Origin: Oscillospiraceae bacterium | Lineage (GTDB): Bacteria; Bacillota; Clostridia; Oscillospirales; Acutalibacteraceae | Assembly (NCBI GenBank): GCA_031266365.1 | Contig: JAISBE010000011.1 | Location: forward strand, 1-41,019 | Reading direction: 5' to 3' | DNA: 41,019 nt | Shown: positions 1 through 8,522 of the stretch, piece after piece | Layout of the letters: each line of letters opens with the position of its first letter | Numbering within the stretch: position 1 is the stretch's first letter | Position numbers and translations under genes: made by a program | The notes under the pieces: generated by a model | Seen by the model: only the letters and a program-made list of their open reading frames with translations | Database searches by the model: none | Told to the model about the DNA's origin: nothing

Positions 1-69
1 GTTATAAATCACTGTGTGATATTATGAAAGCGCTTTTATTTGTCTATAATGTTGGGTTGAATTTTAATT

Positions 70-285
70 TTGAATCAATTATTGTGCAAAAAGTGTCGTA
101 AGTACTATTTTAAGGCGGACTCAGGGCGCGATAATTGCTGCTTCGGCTGTAGTCCAGAAGCAGTGGCGGCGAATGCACGTGCGGCAAGAGATGGGGCTGC
201 GTTCAATATTTTAGGTAACTTACTTCCGCACCCGTGGGGTATTGTTCAAGCTATTATAGATGCAGGTACAATAACGGCACATTAA
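70..285 (+). CDS. Small Cys-rich hypothetical protein (possible zinc-binding N-terminus)
   Basis: A 71-residue ORF starting at TTG. The first 30 residues contain a CxxC pair (CKKC) followed by CC and GC, which could form a zinc knuckle. The rest is Ala/Gly-rich and mildly hydrophobic, with an ILGNLLPHPW segment. I see no signal peptide and no family I can name. A stop lies four codons upstream, so TTG is the only usual start available. No good Shine-Dalgarno sequence precedes it, which lowers confidence. It could be a real small metal-binding protein or a chance ORF; the ordered Cys residues favour a real gene. Confidence 0.4.
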   Translation: MNQLLCKKCRKYYFKADSGRDNCCFGCSPEAVAANARAARDGAAFNILGNLLPHPWGIVQAIIDAGTITAH

Positions 286-394
286 AGTTGAGCAAAATTT
301 AACGCAGCGAATTTTAATAGCTATCTTAAGATATAAATATAACTACAGGGTAATGCCCGAACGTTGCAGTAAAATAAATGGAAGTGTTCAAAAG

Positions 395-428
395 TGTTAC
401 GATCAAATTCAAAGCCTTTTGCGTAACA
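395..428. other. Inverted repeat in the 286-499 intergenic gap
   Basis: Seven-base arms TGTTACG and CGTAACA are separated by 20 bases. It could be a weak hairpin or a protein-binding site upstream of the small membrane gene at 500. Nothing else is recognisable in this gap. Confidence 0.3.
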
Positions 429-499
429 TGTTTAATTATAAATATTTTCTCATTGAGTTGTTAAAATTTAAATGAATTGGTATTATGGAGGGAGTATGG

Positions 500-736
500 A
501 TGAAATTCAAACTTAAATGGCTGAATTTTAAGCAAACTCTATATTTGCTTTCATCTTTTTTATTCCTTCCTTTAATTAAGTTTTGGATTTTGTGGGGTTG
601 GTTTTCTAACGGTCTGCTGGCAGAAAATATATGGATAGCTATTCTGAATGGGATAATAGTAATACTAAATATTGCTATTGCAGTTTTACTTGCCGTTAGA
701 GCTGTTTATCTTTGTGTTAATCATTCGCTTTATTAA
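500..736 (+). CDS. Small two-helix membrane protein
   Basis: A 78-residue protein beginning MKFKLKWLNFK, with two long hydrophobic stretches (about residues 13-34 and 44-68) and a short polar loop, so it is predicted to be a small integral membrane protein. I chose the ATG at 500 over the in-frame ATG at 485 because GGAGGG ends 7 bases before it, while the upstream ATG overlaps that ribosome site. I recognise no family. The basic N-terminus suggests a cytoplasmic N-end. It stands alone between two gaps, with a possible tiny hydrophobic ORF just downstream. Confidence 0.55.
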   Translation: MKFKLKWLNFKQTLYLLSSFLFLPLIKFWILWGWFSNGLLAENIWIAILNGIIVILNIAIAVLLAVRAVYLCVNHSLY

Positions 737-755
737 GAAAAAACTGGATATAAAG

Positions 756-842
756 ATGAATAATTCCATTGTTATTTTAATGATTGCTTATCTTGGAATT
801 TTGCTACCATATATTATGGTTTTGCTTTTTATGAGCAAATGA
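756..842 (+). CDS. Possible 28-residue hydrophobic peptide
   Basis: An ATG-started ORF of 28 codons, almost entirely hydrophobic (MNNSIVILMIAYLG... ending LLFMSK), 19 bases after the preceding membrane gene. It has the profile of a single-pass membrane micropeptide. The ribosome site is weak (GGATAT), so it may be chance. No function is assigned. Confidence 0.2.
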   Translation: MNNSIVILMIAYLGILLPYIMVLLFMSK

Positions 843-920
843 GTAAATATTTATAATTAAGCGTGCTGTATTGTGAATTTGCTTTAGTTTCTCTCTAATT
901 CTATGTTGAATTTTATTTTT

Positions 921-996
921 GCACCATTAGCTCAGTTGGTAGAGCACCTGACTCTTAATCAGTGTGTCCGGGGTTCGAGCCCCTGATGGTGCACCA
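921..996 (+). tRNA. tRNA-Lys (anticodon CTT)
   Basis: A complete cloverleaf. The 7-bp acceptor GCACCAT/ATGGTGC, D arm AGCTCAGTTGGTAGAGC, anticodon loop CTCTTAA (CTT at 954-956) and T arm GGGGTTCGAGCCCC are all present. The 3' CCA is encoded. It decodes AAG. Confidence 0.97.
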
Positions 997-1246
997 AATT
1001 AGAAAATATGAAGAAATGACGATGCGCTGCTTATTATTGTAAAAATGAACAATAGAGTGGCGTAGAGTTTAAGTATGAACTTAGTATATTAAAATCCTTT
1101 TTTGATATTGCTTAATCGCTTATGCTGATTGAAAAAACTTTATGAATTATGCTTAAAGCTAGATTTTAGGCACTTTGTGAGACGATAAGCTATATTTTTT
1201 AAGATGTAATTGATTTTCTATTTTGAATAGTGATGTTAATTTATTT

Positions 1247-1321
1247 GGCTCGTTGGTCAAGCGGTTAAGACACTGGCCTCTCACGCCGGTATCGCGGGTT
1301 CGACTCCCGCACGAGTCACCA
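1247..1321 (+). tRNA. tRNA-Glu (anticodon CTC)
   Basis: Acceptor GGCTCGT/ACGAGTC, anticodon stem CTGGC/GCCGG around loop CTCTCAC (CTC at 1280-1282), T arm GCGGGTTCGACTCCCGC, and encoded CCA. It reads GAG, the less usual Glu isoacceptor. The 250-base gap to tRNA-Lys shows nothing recognisable, so the two may be transcribed separately. Confidence 0.96.
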
Positions 1322-1386
1322 TATTTATGTAGGCGTATTTTTAGGCATGGATTTTTATGCTGTAATGTTTATTTTTATATTAACTA

Positions 1387-1416
1387 GCCGACATCATCTT
1401 AGTAAATGATGCCGGC
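1387..1416. terminator. Hairpin between tRNA-Glu and the convergent symporter gene
   Basis: Eleven-base arms GCCGACATCAT and ATGATGCCGGC flank an 8-base loop. In minus-strand RNA the odd pair is a G-U wobble, so the stem is complete. The plus-strand side is followed by TTTGTAATTTT. It probably works for both converging transcripts. Confidence 0.5.
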
Positions 1417-1453
1417 TTTGTAATTTTATGAAGAGTGAAAATGTTTTATTTAA

Positions 1454-2848
1454 TTATTCCCAAATTTCTGTATTGCTAAGATTTATATTTTTTGCAATTA
1501 AACACGGATTTTTGCCAAGCTTTTTTTGTTTTTTATAATCATTTAGGGTTTTTAAAGCGATATTGCTCAATAAAAACATAGCTATAATATTAACGATAGC
1601 CATAAATCCCATTAATATATCAGAAATATTCCAAACGAGTGCAAAATCTGCTTGTGATCCCCAAAAAACTGCCAAAACACAGCTGACTCGGAAGATATTT
1701 AAAGCAATGTTATTACCCTTAATGAAGAAAATGTTTGATTCGGCATAGCAATAGTTACCTATAATTGTGGTAAAAGCGAATGCGAAAGTAGAAAAGATTA
1801 TAAAATACCCTCCTAAGCTGCCGATTTCAGTGCTAACTGCTTCTTGAACAAGTTTTGTCCCGTTTAGACCGCTTTTTAAATCTATGCCTGAAAGCAATAC
1901 CATGAAAGCTGTTGTGCTGCAAATTAAAAGTGTGTCTATAAAAACGGAGATTACTTGTGCCATACCTTGTTTAACGGGGTGCGAGACATCTGCTGTTGCT
2001 GCAGCATGAGGTGAGCTACCCATGCCGGCTTCGTTTGAAAAAAGCCCACGTTTTATCCCGATTAATAGAGAACTGCCGGCAAATCCTCCAAAAATTGCTT
2101 TAAAATCAAACGCATTTTCTAGCACTAAGGAGAGTACTGCTGGAATTTTGCTATGATTTTTAAAAAAGACAAACATCCCTACGCTTATGTAAATTAAAGC
2201 CATAGCAGGAACAACATAAGAGCTAATAAACCCTATTCTATCGGTGCCTCCAAATATAGCCAATGCTGTTAAAATGGCGAGAATCACGCCAACTATGAGT
2301 GGGTATATACTGGATTTGTATTCTGGAAAGCAGTATTCCATAGAGGCTGAAATATTGAAGGCTTGCAGAGGATTAAACCCATAAGAAAAACAGATAATTG
2401 CTAAAATTGAAAATGTAATGCCAAGCCATCGTGCATTCAAAGCTTTTTGAATGTAATAAGACGGACCACCATAAAATTCTTTGCCCTTTCTAATTTTATA
2501 TATTTGAGCTAAAACGCTCTCTATAAGTGCCGATGCTGCTCCTAATATCGCCATGACCCACATCCAAAATAAAGAGCCAGGACCACCAGTGACCAACGCG
2601 GTCGCGACTCCTGCGATATTACCAACCCCCACACGAGATGCTGTTGAAATCATCAAAGCTTTAAAAGAAGAAAACTTTTTTTTGTCAGTTTTATCTATTA
2701 ATGAGCGTATGGCATCTGGGAACAATTTTATTTGTGAAAAGTGTGTTTTTATTGTGAAATAAATTCCAGAAAGTACTAAAAGTATTATTAAAATATAAGA
2801 ATATAAAAAATCGTTTATTGCGCCTAATATTGAGTTCAAATAATCCAA
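1454..2848 (-). CDS. Sodium:alanine/glycine symporter, AGCS family
   Basis: A 464-residue polytopic membrane protein of the AGCS (alanine or glycine:cation symporter) family, which imports small neutral amino acids with Na+. The family block GAGMGSSPHAAATADV lies in the second half, and VGVGNIAGVATALVTGGPG near residues 75-95 is another hallmark. Many hydrophobic segments are present and the length is normal for the family. I chose the TTG at 2848 (MDYLNSILGAINDF) because GAGGTG lies just upstream. The in-frame ATG at 2884 has no ribosome site and overlaps a TATAAT. It is a single-gene unit converging on the tRNAs. The exact substrate cannot be read from sequence. Confidence 0.95.
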   Translation of the reverse strand: MDYLNSILGAINDFLYSYILIILLVLSGIYFTIKTHFSQIKLFPDAIRSLIDKTDKKKFSSFKALMISTASRVGVGNIAGVATALVTGGPGSLFWMWVMAILGAASALIESVLAQIYKIRKGKEFYGGPSYYIQKALNARWLGITFSILAIICFSYGFNPLQAFNISASMEYCFPEYKSSIYPLIVGVILAILTALAIFGGTDRIGFISSYVVPAMALIYISVGMFVFFKNHSKIPAVLSLVLENAFDFKAIFGGFAGSSLLIGIKRGLFSNEAGMGSSPHAAATADVSHPVKQGMAQVISVFIDTLLICSTTAFMVLLSGIDLKSGLNGTKLVQEAVSTEIGSLGGYFIIFSTFAFAFTTIIGNYCYAESNIFFIKGNNIALNIFRVSCVLAVFWGSQADFALVWNISDILMGFMAIVNIIAMFLLSNIALKTLNDYKKQKKLGKNPCLIAKNINLSNTEIWE

Positions 2849-2882
2849 AATTTTCACCTCTAAATAAATATATTGATAAGTC

Positions 2883-2891
2883 ATTATATCA
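2883..2891 (-). promoter_or_regulatory. Extended -10 promoter of the symporter gene
   Basis: On the minus strand TGATATAAT matches the extended -10 form TGnTATAAT and sits 35 bases before the TTG start. No good -35 is seen, as is usual for extended -10 promoters. It supports the downstream start. Confidence 0.4.
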
Positions 2892-3224
2892 CAAAATTCT
2901 GTTGAAAAAAAGAAAGCTAAGTGTATTTTCTTTTAATATTAGCGAAACAAGATATTGCTAAACTGAATTATGCAAATTTCCTTAAAAAAATTAATTTTCT
3001 TTCAATATTAGAGCTATTATGTGTATAAACGCCGAGATATGACAAAGGCAGTAGGTTAAGTGTACCTGACCGTACCCTTTAGCATCGAGAGGGAAAGGTT
3101 ATAATTGCAGGGCTGCCTAAATGCCTGAGATTTTCATCTCACTATAGGTGAACTGACGTCGTGCGCCAGCGATAGGGCGAGGCCATCGGCTAATGGCAAA
3201 TTGGGAAGAGCTTGATGAAAAAGT

Positions 3225-4248
3225 GCACAACAAGCTTCACGAAAAGTCCAAAGAATAGCATGATGGGTGAGTTTATGAGAAGTGATGCATTGAAGACATG
3301 TTGGCAGCAAAACTGAGCTGGAATCCTTGGCAAAATGCACAACAAACTTCACGAAAAGTCCAAAGAATTGCATAATAGGTGAGTTTGTGAAAGTGATGCA
3401 TTGAAGACATGTTGGTAGCAAAATTGAGCTGGAATGCTTGGCAAAATGCGCAACAAATCCCACGAAAAGTCCAAAGAATTGCATGATAAGTGAGTTTGTG
3501 AGGAGTGTCAAACTGAAGACATGTTGGCGGCAAAACTGAGCTGGAATCCTTGGCAAAGTGCACAACAAATTCCACGAAAAATCCAAAGAATTGCGTGATA
3601 GTTGAGTTTGTGAAAAGTGCTGCATTGAAGACATGTTGGCAGTAAAATTGAGCTGAAATGCTTGGCAAAATGCACAACAAATTCCGCGAAAAGCTCAAAA
3701 ATTCGCATGATGGGTGAATTTTTGAGAAATGTTGGCAGCAAAATTGAGCTGAAATGCTTGGCAAAATGCGCAACAAATTTGACGAAAAGTCCAAATAATC
3801 GCATGATAGGTGAGTTTGTGAGAAGTGCTGCATTGAAGACATGTTGGCAGCAAAATTGAGCTGAAATGCTTGGCAAAGTGCACAACAAATTTAACGAAAA
3901 GTCCCAATAATCGCATGATGGGTGAGTTTGTGAAAGTGTCGTATTGAAGACATGTTGGCAGTAAAACTGAGCTGAAATCCTTGACAAAGTGCACAACAAA
4001 TTCCACGAAAAATCCAAAGAATTGCGTGATAGTTGAGTTTGTGAAAAGTGCTGCATTGAAGACATGTTGGCAGCAAAATTTAGCTGGAATGCTTGGCAAA
4101 ATGCGCAACAAATTTAACGAAAAGTCCCAATAATCGCATGATGGGTGAGTTTGTGAAAGTGTCGTATTGAAGACATGTTGGCAGTAAAACTGAGCTGAAA
4201 TGCTTGGCAAAATGCACAACAAATTCCACGAAAAGTCCAAAGAATTGC
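3225..4248. repeat. Tandem repeat array, nine units of about 112 bp plus a partial tenth
   Basis: Units begin with GCRCAACAAA at about 3225, 3337, 3448, 3560, 3672, 3768, 3880, 3991, 4103 and 4214, with periods of 112, 111, 112, 112, 96, 112, 111, 112 and 111. The fifth unit lacks 16 bases and the tenth stops after about 35. Each unit carries CATGATRGGTGAG, GAAGACATGTTGGCAG and GAGCTGRAATSCTTGGCAAA. The arrangement is higher-order: unit 8 is nearly identical to unit 4, and unit 9 to unit 7. A decayed unit may lie just left, near 3200. Long minus-strand ORFs in all three frames are by-products of stop-poor units; the mixed 111/112 period rotates the frame, so coding is unlikely. Confidence 0.95.
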
Positions 4249-4266
4249 AAGGAGCTTATGGAAAAT

Positions 4267-4305
4267 GCTGCTTTAACTTTTTAATAATTTTTCAGTTAAG
4301 TCAGC
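4267..4305 (-). terminator. Probable terminator of proS
   Basis: Arms GCTG-TTTAACT and AGTTAA-CAGC form an imperfect hairpin 44 bases past the proS stop. On the minus strand it is followed by ATTTTCC, a short T tract. It lies between proS and the tandem array. Confidence 0.45.
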
Positions 4306-4348
4306 ACAGATAAAATTATTTAAGTGCGCTCGATTTTCATGCAAAATG

Positions 4349-5794
4349 TTAGTAAGCTTTTCCCAGAATTGCCATGTGTTTTGCATTTTTGCCACAATAA
4401 ACACATTTATCAGATAGATGCTCTTGCTCGAAGGGAATGCAGCGAAAAGAAGCACCAGTTTCTTCTTTTATAGCGTCTTCGCAGGCAAGGTCGCCACACC
4501 ACATCGCCTTTATCAGCCCTTGATTTTTCGTTGAAAATTTTATTAACTCTTCTTTATTTTGGGCTGTGTATGTCATTTTTGTTAAGCGATTTTTTGCGGT
4601 TTTGTAGATATCTGAGCGCACAATTTCAAGATTTTCCTCTATCGCTTGTTCTAAATTTGTGAGGGATGTCGATGCTTTTTCTCTGCTATTGCGCCTTACC
4701 AAAACGCATTGATTATTTTCTATATCACGAGGGCCAATTTCTAAGCGTAAAGGTACGCCCTTCATCTCGTATTGAGAAAATTTCCAACCAGGACTTTGGT
4801 CAGAGTTATCTATTTGGATTCTAAATTTCCCTTTGAGCTTTTCTAAAATTTCTCTTGCTTTGCTGAGTACGCCGTCTTTGTGCGCTGCGATAGGGATAAT
4901 TATCACCTGAATTGGTGCCACGGATGGCGGCAAAATTAATCCACTATCATCGCCGTGTACCATTATAATTCCGCCGATTACACGCGTTGATAACCCCCAA
5001 GATGTGCCATAAGGGTAGCTGATTTGGTTGTTTCTATCTTGGAATTTAATGTTAAAAACTTTTGAAAAATTATCGCCAAAATAGTGGCTTGTAGCAGATT
5101 GCAGCGCCTTTCCATCATACATCAACGCTTCTACTGTTAAAGTTTCTTTGGCGCCAGAAAATTTTTCTTTTTCAGTTTTTTTACCTTTAATTACTGGGAT
5201 TGCAAGATAATTTTCGAAGAAATCGGCATATAAATTTAGCATTTGTTCGGTTTCTTGTTGCGCTTCATTTGGTGTTTCGTGGATTGTGTGTCCTTCTTGC
5301 CAATAAAATTCCACCGAGCGTAAAAATGGACGAGTGGTTTTTTCCCATCTCACAACGGAGCACCATTGATTATAAAGTTTTGGCAGATCTCTCCATGACT
5401 GGACTATATTGGCAAAGTGGTCGCAGAAAAGTGTTTCAGATGTGGGCCTAACGCAGAGGCGTTCTTGTAGTTTTTCGTCACCGCAGTGCGTTACCCAAGC
5501 AACTTCAGGGGCAAAGCCATCCACATGATCCTTTTCTTTTTGTAATAAATTTTCCGGTATAAATAATGGCAGAGCGATATTTTCATGGCCAAGTTCTTTA
5601 AATTTTTGATCGAGTATCCTTTGAATATTTTCCCATATAGCATAACCATAGGGTCTTATGATCATACACCCTTTTACACTTGAGTAATCCATTAATTCTG
5701 CTTTTTTTACGATATCTGTATACCATTTTGCAAAATCTTCATTCATAGATGTTATTTCTTCCACAAATTTTTCTTGTTTGCCCAATCTTTTCAC
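4349..5794 (-). CDS. proS: Proline--tRNA ligase, eukaryote/archaeon-like (type 3) form
   Basis: Charges tRNA-Pro with proline in the cytoplasm. At 481 residues it is the short form without the inserted editing domain found in E. coli-type ProRS. Class II features are visible: motif 2 region [24 protein letters not shown] (about residues 146-169), the proline-pocket stretch, and motif 3 [13 protein letters not shown] near 271-283. The C-terminal part has Cys residues ([14 protein letters not shown]) and ends in a Tyr, typical of this form. The start is GTG at 5794; a TTG three codons in has AGGG about 8 bases upstream and is a good alternative. It lies 104 bases after acpP, with a hairpin between, so it may have its own transcript. 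Confidence 0.95.
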   Translation of the reverse strand: MKRLGKQEKFVEEITSMNEDFAKWYTDIVKKAELMDYSSVKGCMIIRPYGYAIWENIQRILDQKFKELGHENIALPLFIPENLLQKEKDHVDGFAPEVAWVTHCGDEKLQERLCVRPTSETLFCDHFANIVQSWRDLPKLYNQWCSVVRWEKTTRPFLRSVEFYWQEGHTIHETPNEAQQETEQMLNLYADFFENYLAIPVIKGKKTEKEKFSGAKETLTVEALMYDGKALQSATSHYFGDNFSKVFNIKFQDRNNQISYPYGTSWGLSTRVIGGIIMVHGDDSGLILPPSVAPIQVIIIPIAAHKDGVLSKAREILEKLKGKFRIQIDNSDQSPGWKFSQYEMKGVPLRLEIGPRDIENNQCVLVRRNSREKASTSLTNLEQAIEENLEIVRSDIYKTAKNRLTKMTYTAQNKEELIKFSTKNQGLIKAMWCGDLACEDAIKEETGASFRCIPFEQEHLSDKCVYCGKNAKHMAILGKAY

Positions 5795-5826
5795 CCTATC
5801 TTATAAATTATGCATTTTTAAAAGCA

Positions 5827-5875
5827 TATGGCCGCGTTTACCTCACTCATTGAAGTTTAAATAAACGCGACCATA
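5827..5875 (-). terminator. Long hairpin between acpP and proS
   Basis: Fourteen-base arms (TATGGCCGCGTTTA and TAAACGCGACCATA) with a 21-base loop; the one odd pair is a G-U wobble in minus-strand RNA. Only a weak T run (GCTTTT) follows. It is probably the acpP terminator or an RNA stabiliser. Confidence 0.5.
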
Positions 5876-5898
5876 GGCTGCAAAATGTCTTATGGCAT

Positions 5899-6129
5899 TT
5901 AACTTATGTTTTTTTCAATATAAGAGACCAATTCTCCAACTGTTTGAATGTTCCCAATCTCTTCGTCTGGTATCTCTATTTCAAATTCATCTTCAATAGA
6001 CATTAAAAGATCCACAATATCTAAAGAATCAGCTCCAAGATCGGTAGATATTTTGGTCTCAATTTTGATTTCATCTTCCTTTACGTCAAATTGTTCGCTT
6101 AAAATTGACCTTATTTTTTCGAATACCAT
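5899..6129 (-). CDS. acpP: Acyl carrier protein
   Basis: A 76-residue acidic protein that carries growing acyl chains on a phosphopantetheine arm during fatty acid synthesis. The attachment serine lies in LGADSLDIVDLLM (about residues 32-44), followed by the acidic helix EDEFEIEIPDEE. AGGAGG lies 9 bases before the ATG. In many Firmicutes acpP lies between plsX and rnc; here those two genes are adjacent at 22-24 kb and acpP stands alone about 17 kb away, with its own promoter. Confidence 0.97.
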   Translation of the reverse strand: MVFEKIRSILSEQFDVKEDEIKIETKISTDLGADSLDIVDLLMSIEDEFEIEIPDEEIGNIQTVGELVSYIEKNIS

Positions 6130-6231
6130 AAATTTATTCCTCCTGAAGATAAATTGACATTTACATTGCGGTTAAGTAGATAACATCAAAAAATTTTATG
6201 TTAGTAAAACCTTTAATCTACCTCTAAACTC

Positions 6232-6261
6232 ATATTACTAGTAAATTAATTGGTTTGTCAA
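6232..6261 (-). promoter_or_regulatory. Promoter of acpP
   Basis: On the minus strand a perfect TTGACA (6256-6261) and TAATAT (6232-6237) are 18 bases apart, about 105 bases before the acpP ATG. A small palindrome TTACTAGTAA lies between the boxes and could be an operator, but it does not match the FapR consensus I know. Confidence 0.6.
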
Positions 6262-6391
6262 CAGGTTAATTTAAAAGCTGCTTTAAATTATTTATATTTA
6301 TAGGCTCTTTGGTTATTTATGGAAATTTCAGTTTATGATTTTAAAATTAAATATACCAAAGTTTAGTTATTTTCCGATGAAAATTCACGTC

Positions 6392-6431
6392 CGAAAAAGC
6401 GACCACAGGTGCAACTTTACTTATGGTCGCT
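6392..6431 (-). terminator. Terminator of the 6490-6729 gene
   Basis: Perfect 8-bp arms AGCGACCA/TGGTCGCT with an 18-base loop; the minus-strand reading ends in TTTTT. It lies about 60 bases past the stop of the small membrane protein gene. Confidence 0.7.
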
Positions 6432-6489
6432 TGCTTATTATATTTCTGCTAAAAACTCACAGATCAAAAAATTTTATCGAGAATTTGAA

Positions 6490-6729
6490 TTATTGAGTTT
6501 TTGCACATAAAACAACTATCGCATGGGCTAAAAGTCCGCAGATGAGACCCAGCATTAACCCTAAAGTTAAGTTTAAAATTAAAGCACTTAGATCAAAAGT
6601 ATCAAGCGTGAAGCCTTTGATAAAGCCGCCAGTAATTCCTAAAAGAATAAAGGCTCCATAAAATAAACCAATAGCCGTATCGTACTTATTTGGGCCGTGA
6701 TAGTGATAGTATGATTTTTTGGGCTCCAT
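6490..6729 (-). CDS. Small two-helix membrane protein
   Basis: A 79-residue protein beginning MEPKKSYYHYHGPNKYD, with two hydrophobic glycine-rich segments (about residues 19-42 and 49-75). Predicted to be an integral membrane protein of unknown function; the Tyr/His-rich N-terminus is distinctive. The ATG at 6729 has AAGGAG 10 bases upstream. The reading frame stays open further upstream only because it runs through tRNA-Thr, so the longer version is an artefact. It is probably cotranscribed with that tRNA from the promoter near 6950. Confidence 0.65.
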   Translation of the reverse strand: MEPKKSYYHYHGPNKYDTAIGLFYGAFILLGITGGFIKGFTLDTFDLSALILNLTLGLMLGLICGLLAHAIVVLCAKTQ

Positions 6730-6773
6730 TTTTAGCGCGCTCCTTGTAACATTATTTTCATGCGAAAACTGCT

Positions 6774-6849
6774 TGGAGCTACTGACCGGATTTGAACCGG
6801 TGACCTGCTGATTACGAATCAGCTGCTCTACCAACTGAGCCACAGTAGC
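6774..6849 (-). tRNA. tRNA-Thr (anticodon CGT)
   Basis: Acceptor GCTACTG/CAGTAGC, D arm GGCTCAGTTGGTAGAGC, anticodon stem GCTGA/TCAGC with loop TTCGTAA (CGT), T arm ACCGGTTCAAATCCGGT, and encoded CCA. It decodes ACG. A small membrane protein gene follows 45 bases downstream. Confidence 0.97.
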
Positions 6850-6934
6850 AAGTGAAAATTTATTTTGAAAATTTTTCCATAAATCTATGGGCAAAAATGC
6901 AAATTTTAATTTATATAAGCTGCCTTACTAACAA

Positions 6935-6963
6935 ATTATACCAAGATTTTCACTTGCAGTCAA
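6935..6963 (-). promoter_or_regulatory. Promoter of the tRNA-Thr transcript
   Basis: On the minus strand TTGACT and a perfect TATAAT are separated by 17 bases, about 85 bases before the tRNA. The transcript probably also covers the small membrane protein gene and ends at the hairpin at 6392-6431. Confidence 0.75.
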
Positions 6964-7340
6964 ATTTATTTAAGCGGTTTTTCGCCGTAGTTGAAAAAAT
7001 TAAGCTAACTTAAAAAGTGTGTTTTTAGGTTATATCTAAGTTAAAGTTTTACTTTTTATAAATTGAGAAAAATTTTGAATTAAAGGTTTATGTAGTTAAA
7101 ACAACTATTTTGAATCTATGATTTATATTTTTAACACTTTCAACCATTTTTTCCACAGGATTTATGTTTTACGTGAAAAAGCTTTAAAATATGGCGATTA
7201 ATTTTTTAAAACAGCTTTATTTAATTTAAAAATTGCATAAAAATTTTTTTAGTTCCTTTAAAAAAACTATGAATAAAATCCGTGTGTTATGATTATTTTA
7301 TCAAGATTAAATAGTTTTTTGAAAAAGGAAGAGTGAAATT
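6964..7340. other. AT-rich intergenic region
   Basis: A very AT-rich stretch with poly-A and poly-T runs and no plausible ORF. It must hold the promoter of the exported protein at 7341; a TATGAT at 7288-7293 is a possible -10, but no convincing -35 is seen. Confidence 0.5.
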
Positions 7341-7781
7341 ATGACTAAAAGTAAAAATTTATTTTCTCGTTTAACATCGTTAATTTTATCAGGAACACTT
7401 ATTTATTCATGTTCAATGCCAACATTTGCAATGGATCAACAAACAGAGCTGCCAGAGCAAGGTGTATTTGAGGAAAGAGGCTTAGCTGAAGTAATAGAGG
7501 CTGTGGCAACGTATACAGATATCGATTTACCAGTAGAGGGGCAGGATCTTGAGCAAATAAAATCTCAATCGAAATTAATGTTCACAAAACTTATATCTAA
7601 AATATTGAAGAATAGCACGCTGTCGACGGCATCTGCCGCAACTATTATACATCTTTTTTGCCCAGGAAAAGAAGCTTGGGGAGCGGGTATTGGTTTAGGT
7701 ATTGCCGCGTTCGATGCCTTTGCAGATATAGCTAAATCTTATTATGAAATTATGCATAAAAAAAATGAAACGACTGTTTAA
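7341..7781 (+). CDS. Small exported protein, paralogue A
   Basis: A 146-residue protein with a clear signal peptide: basic MTKSKNLFSR, a hydrophobic core, and probable cleavage after PTFA near residue 30. The mature part is acidic at first and ends in a Gly/Ala-rich amphipathic segment (GAGIGLGIAAFDAFADIAKSYYEI, about residues 113-136). That tail resembles the end of the next gene (VGLAILEKCSDIANDLLK), so the two look like diverged paralogues. AAGGAAGAG precedes the ATG. No known family is recognised. The Gly-rich hydrophobic segment may insert in a membrane or self-associate (inference). Confidence 0.7.
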   Translation: MTKSKNLFSRLTSLILSGTLIYSCSMPTFAMDQQTELPEQGVFEERGLAEVIEAVATYTDIDLPVEGQDLEQIKSQSKLMFTKLISKILKNSTLSTASAATIIHLFCPGKEAWGAGIGLGIAAFDAFADIAKSYYEIMHKKNETTV

Positions 7782-7907
7782 TTGAGTTTTATTGTGGAAT
7801 TCTTATGATTAAGTTTGTATCAAGCAAATTATATGCTAGCCTTTTGCTGTCTTGTTTATTATTGTAAATTACCTTAGTATTAAAATATTTTATAAGGAGT
7901 ATAACAA

Positions 7908-8405
7908 ATGAAAGCAAAAATTTTTATTAGTCGATTTGTTGCATTGTCGCTAGTTAGTAGTTTTTTATTTGCACATAGCGCTCGCGCAGTGAGCGACAGT
8001 CCTTCAGACACTGAGTACTCAGAAAGTTCGGCGTCGATTGCGTCTGAAAGCGACCAAGATGATGATGACTCAGAAAGAGCGTATGAAAATGCGTTGCCGC
8101 CTGAAATTGTTGGCCCAGCGAGAGAGTTGGCGGGGTGTTTCTTTCATAGATTGTGCCATTGCTTGCCGACATGCTCAAAACATCTTTTATCAAATGCTAT
8201 ATTTATATTTAGAATTTTTTTAAATACTTTAGGAAAAGCTATTACTTACGGCGGAGCCGCTGATATGCTAGCTGGTTTTTTTGAAGCTGAGAATAAAAAT
8301 TGGTTTGTTGGTGGAGCGGTAGGATTAGCTATTTTAGAAAAATGCAGCGACATAGCAAATGACCTTTTAAAAGCAGACGAAGAGATTCATCGCAATGCGG
8401 GATAA
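7908..8405 (+). CDS. Small exported protein, paralogue B, with Ser/Asp-rich linker
   Basis: A 165-residue protein with signal peptide MKAKIFISRFVALSLVSSF and cleavage probably after ARA (about residue 27). A low-complexity acidic linker rich in Ser, Glu and Asp follows (residues 28-60). Next come a Cys-rich stretch (CFFHRLCHCLPTC, about residues 77-89) and a hydrophobic Gly-rich C-terminus (GGAVGLAILEKCSDIAND) like that of the preceding gene. AAGGAG lies 9 bases before the ATG. The two genes are 126 bases apart on the same strand. The function is unknown; linker plus hydrophobic domain would suit a surface or secreted factor (inference). Confidence 0.7.
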   Translation: MKAKIFISRFVALSLVSSFLFAHSARAVSDSPSDTEYSESSASIASESDQDDDDSERAYENALPPEIVGPARELAGCFFHRLCHCLPTCSKHLLSNAIFIFRIFLNTLGKAITYGGAADMLAGFFEAENKNWFVGGAVGLAILEKCSDIANDLLKADEEIHRNAG

Positions 8406-8460
8406 GAGCAAGAATGCCTTAGATATCTTTAATGAGCCATTGTGTTTTGCAGAAGTTTAA

Positions 8461-8513
8461 AGTTTAAGCTATAAAAGATAACTAAAATTTATTTTTTATA
8501 GCAAATTTAAACT
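8461..8513. terminator. Bidirectional hairpin between the exported-protein genes and folC
   Basis: Paired arms AGTTTAA-GCTATAAAA and TTTTATAGC-TTAAACT, with a short bulge, lie between two converging genes, followed by A/T-rich runs on both sides. It probably ends both transcripts. Confidence 0.55.
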
Positions 8514-8522
8514 TAATTTTGA

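Noticed and set aside
3134..4240. Four long minus-strand ORFs of 166-189 codons across the tandem array
   Set aside because: They overlap one another in all three minus frames, lack ribosome sites, and arise because the repeat unit has few stops; the 111/112 period rotates the frame between units.
3225..4248. CRISPR array
   Set aside because: The units are contiguous and similar over their full 112 bp, with no unique spacers and no cas genes.
6235..6246. FapR operator in the acpP promoter
   Set aside because: The TTACTAGTAA palindrome is shorter than and different from the known FapR consensus, so it is not called as such.
6730..6894. N-terminal extension of the small membrane protein containing a QLVEQLIRNQQVTGSNPV-like stretch
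   Set aside because: This is tRNA-Thr read as protein, a well-known annotation artefact; the real ATG with AAGGAG is at 6729.
7148..7160. Possible DnaA box (TTTTCCACA) and replication origin in the AT-rich gap
   Set aside because: A single near-match, with no cluster of boxes and no dnaA or dnaN nearby.
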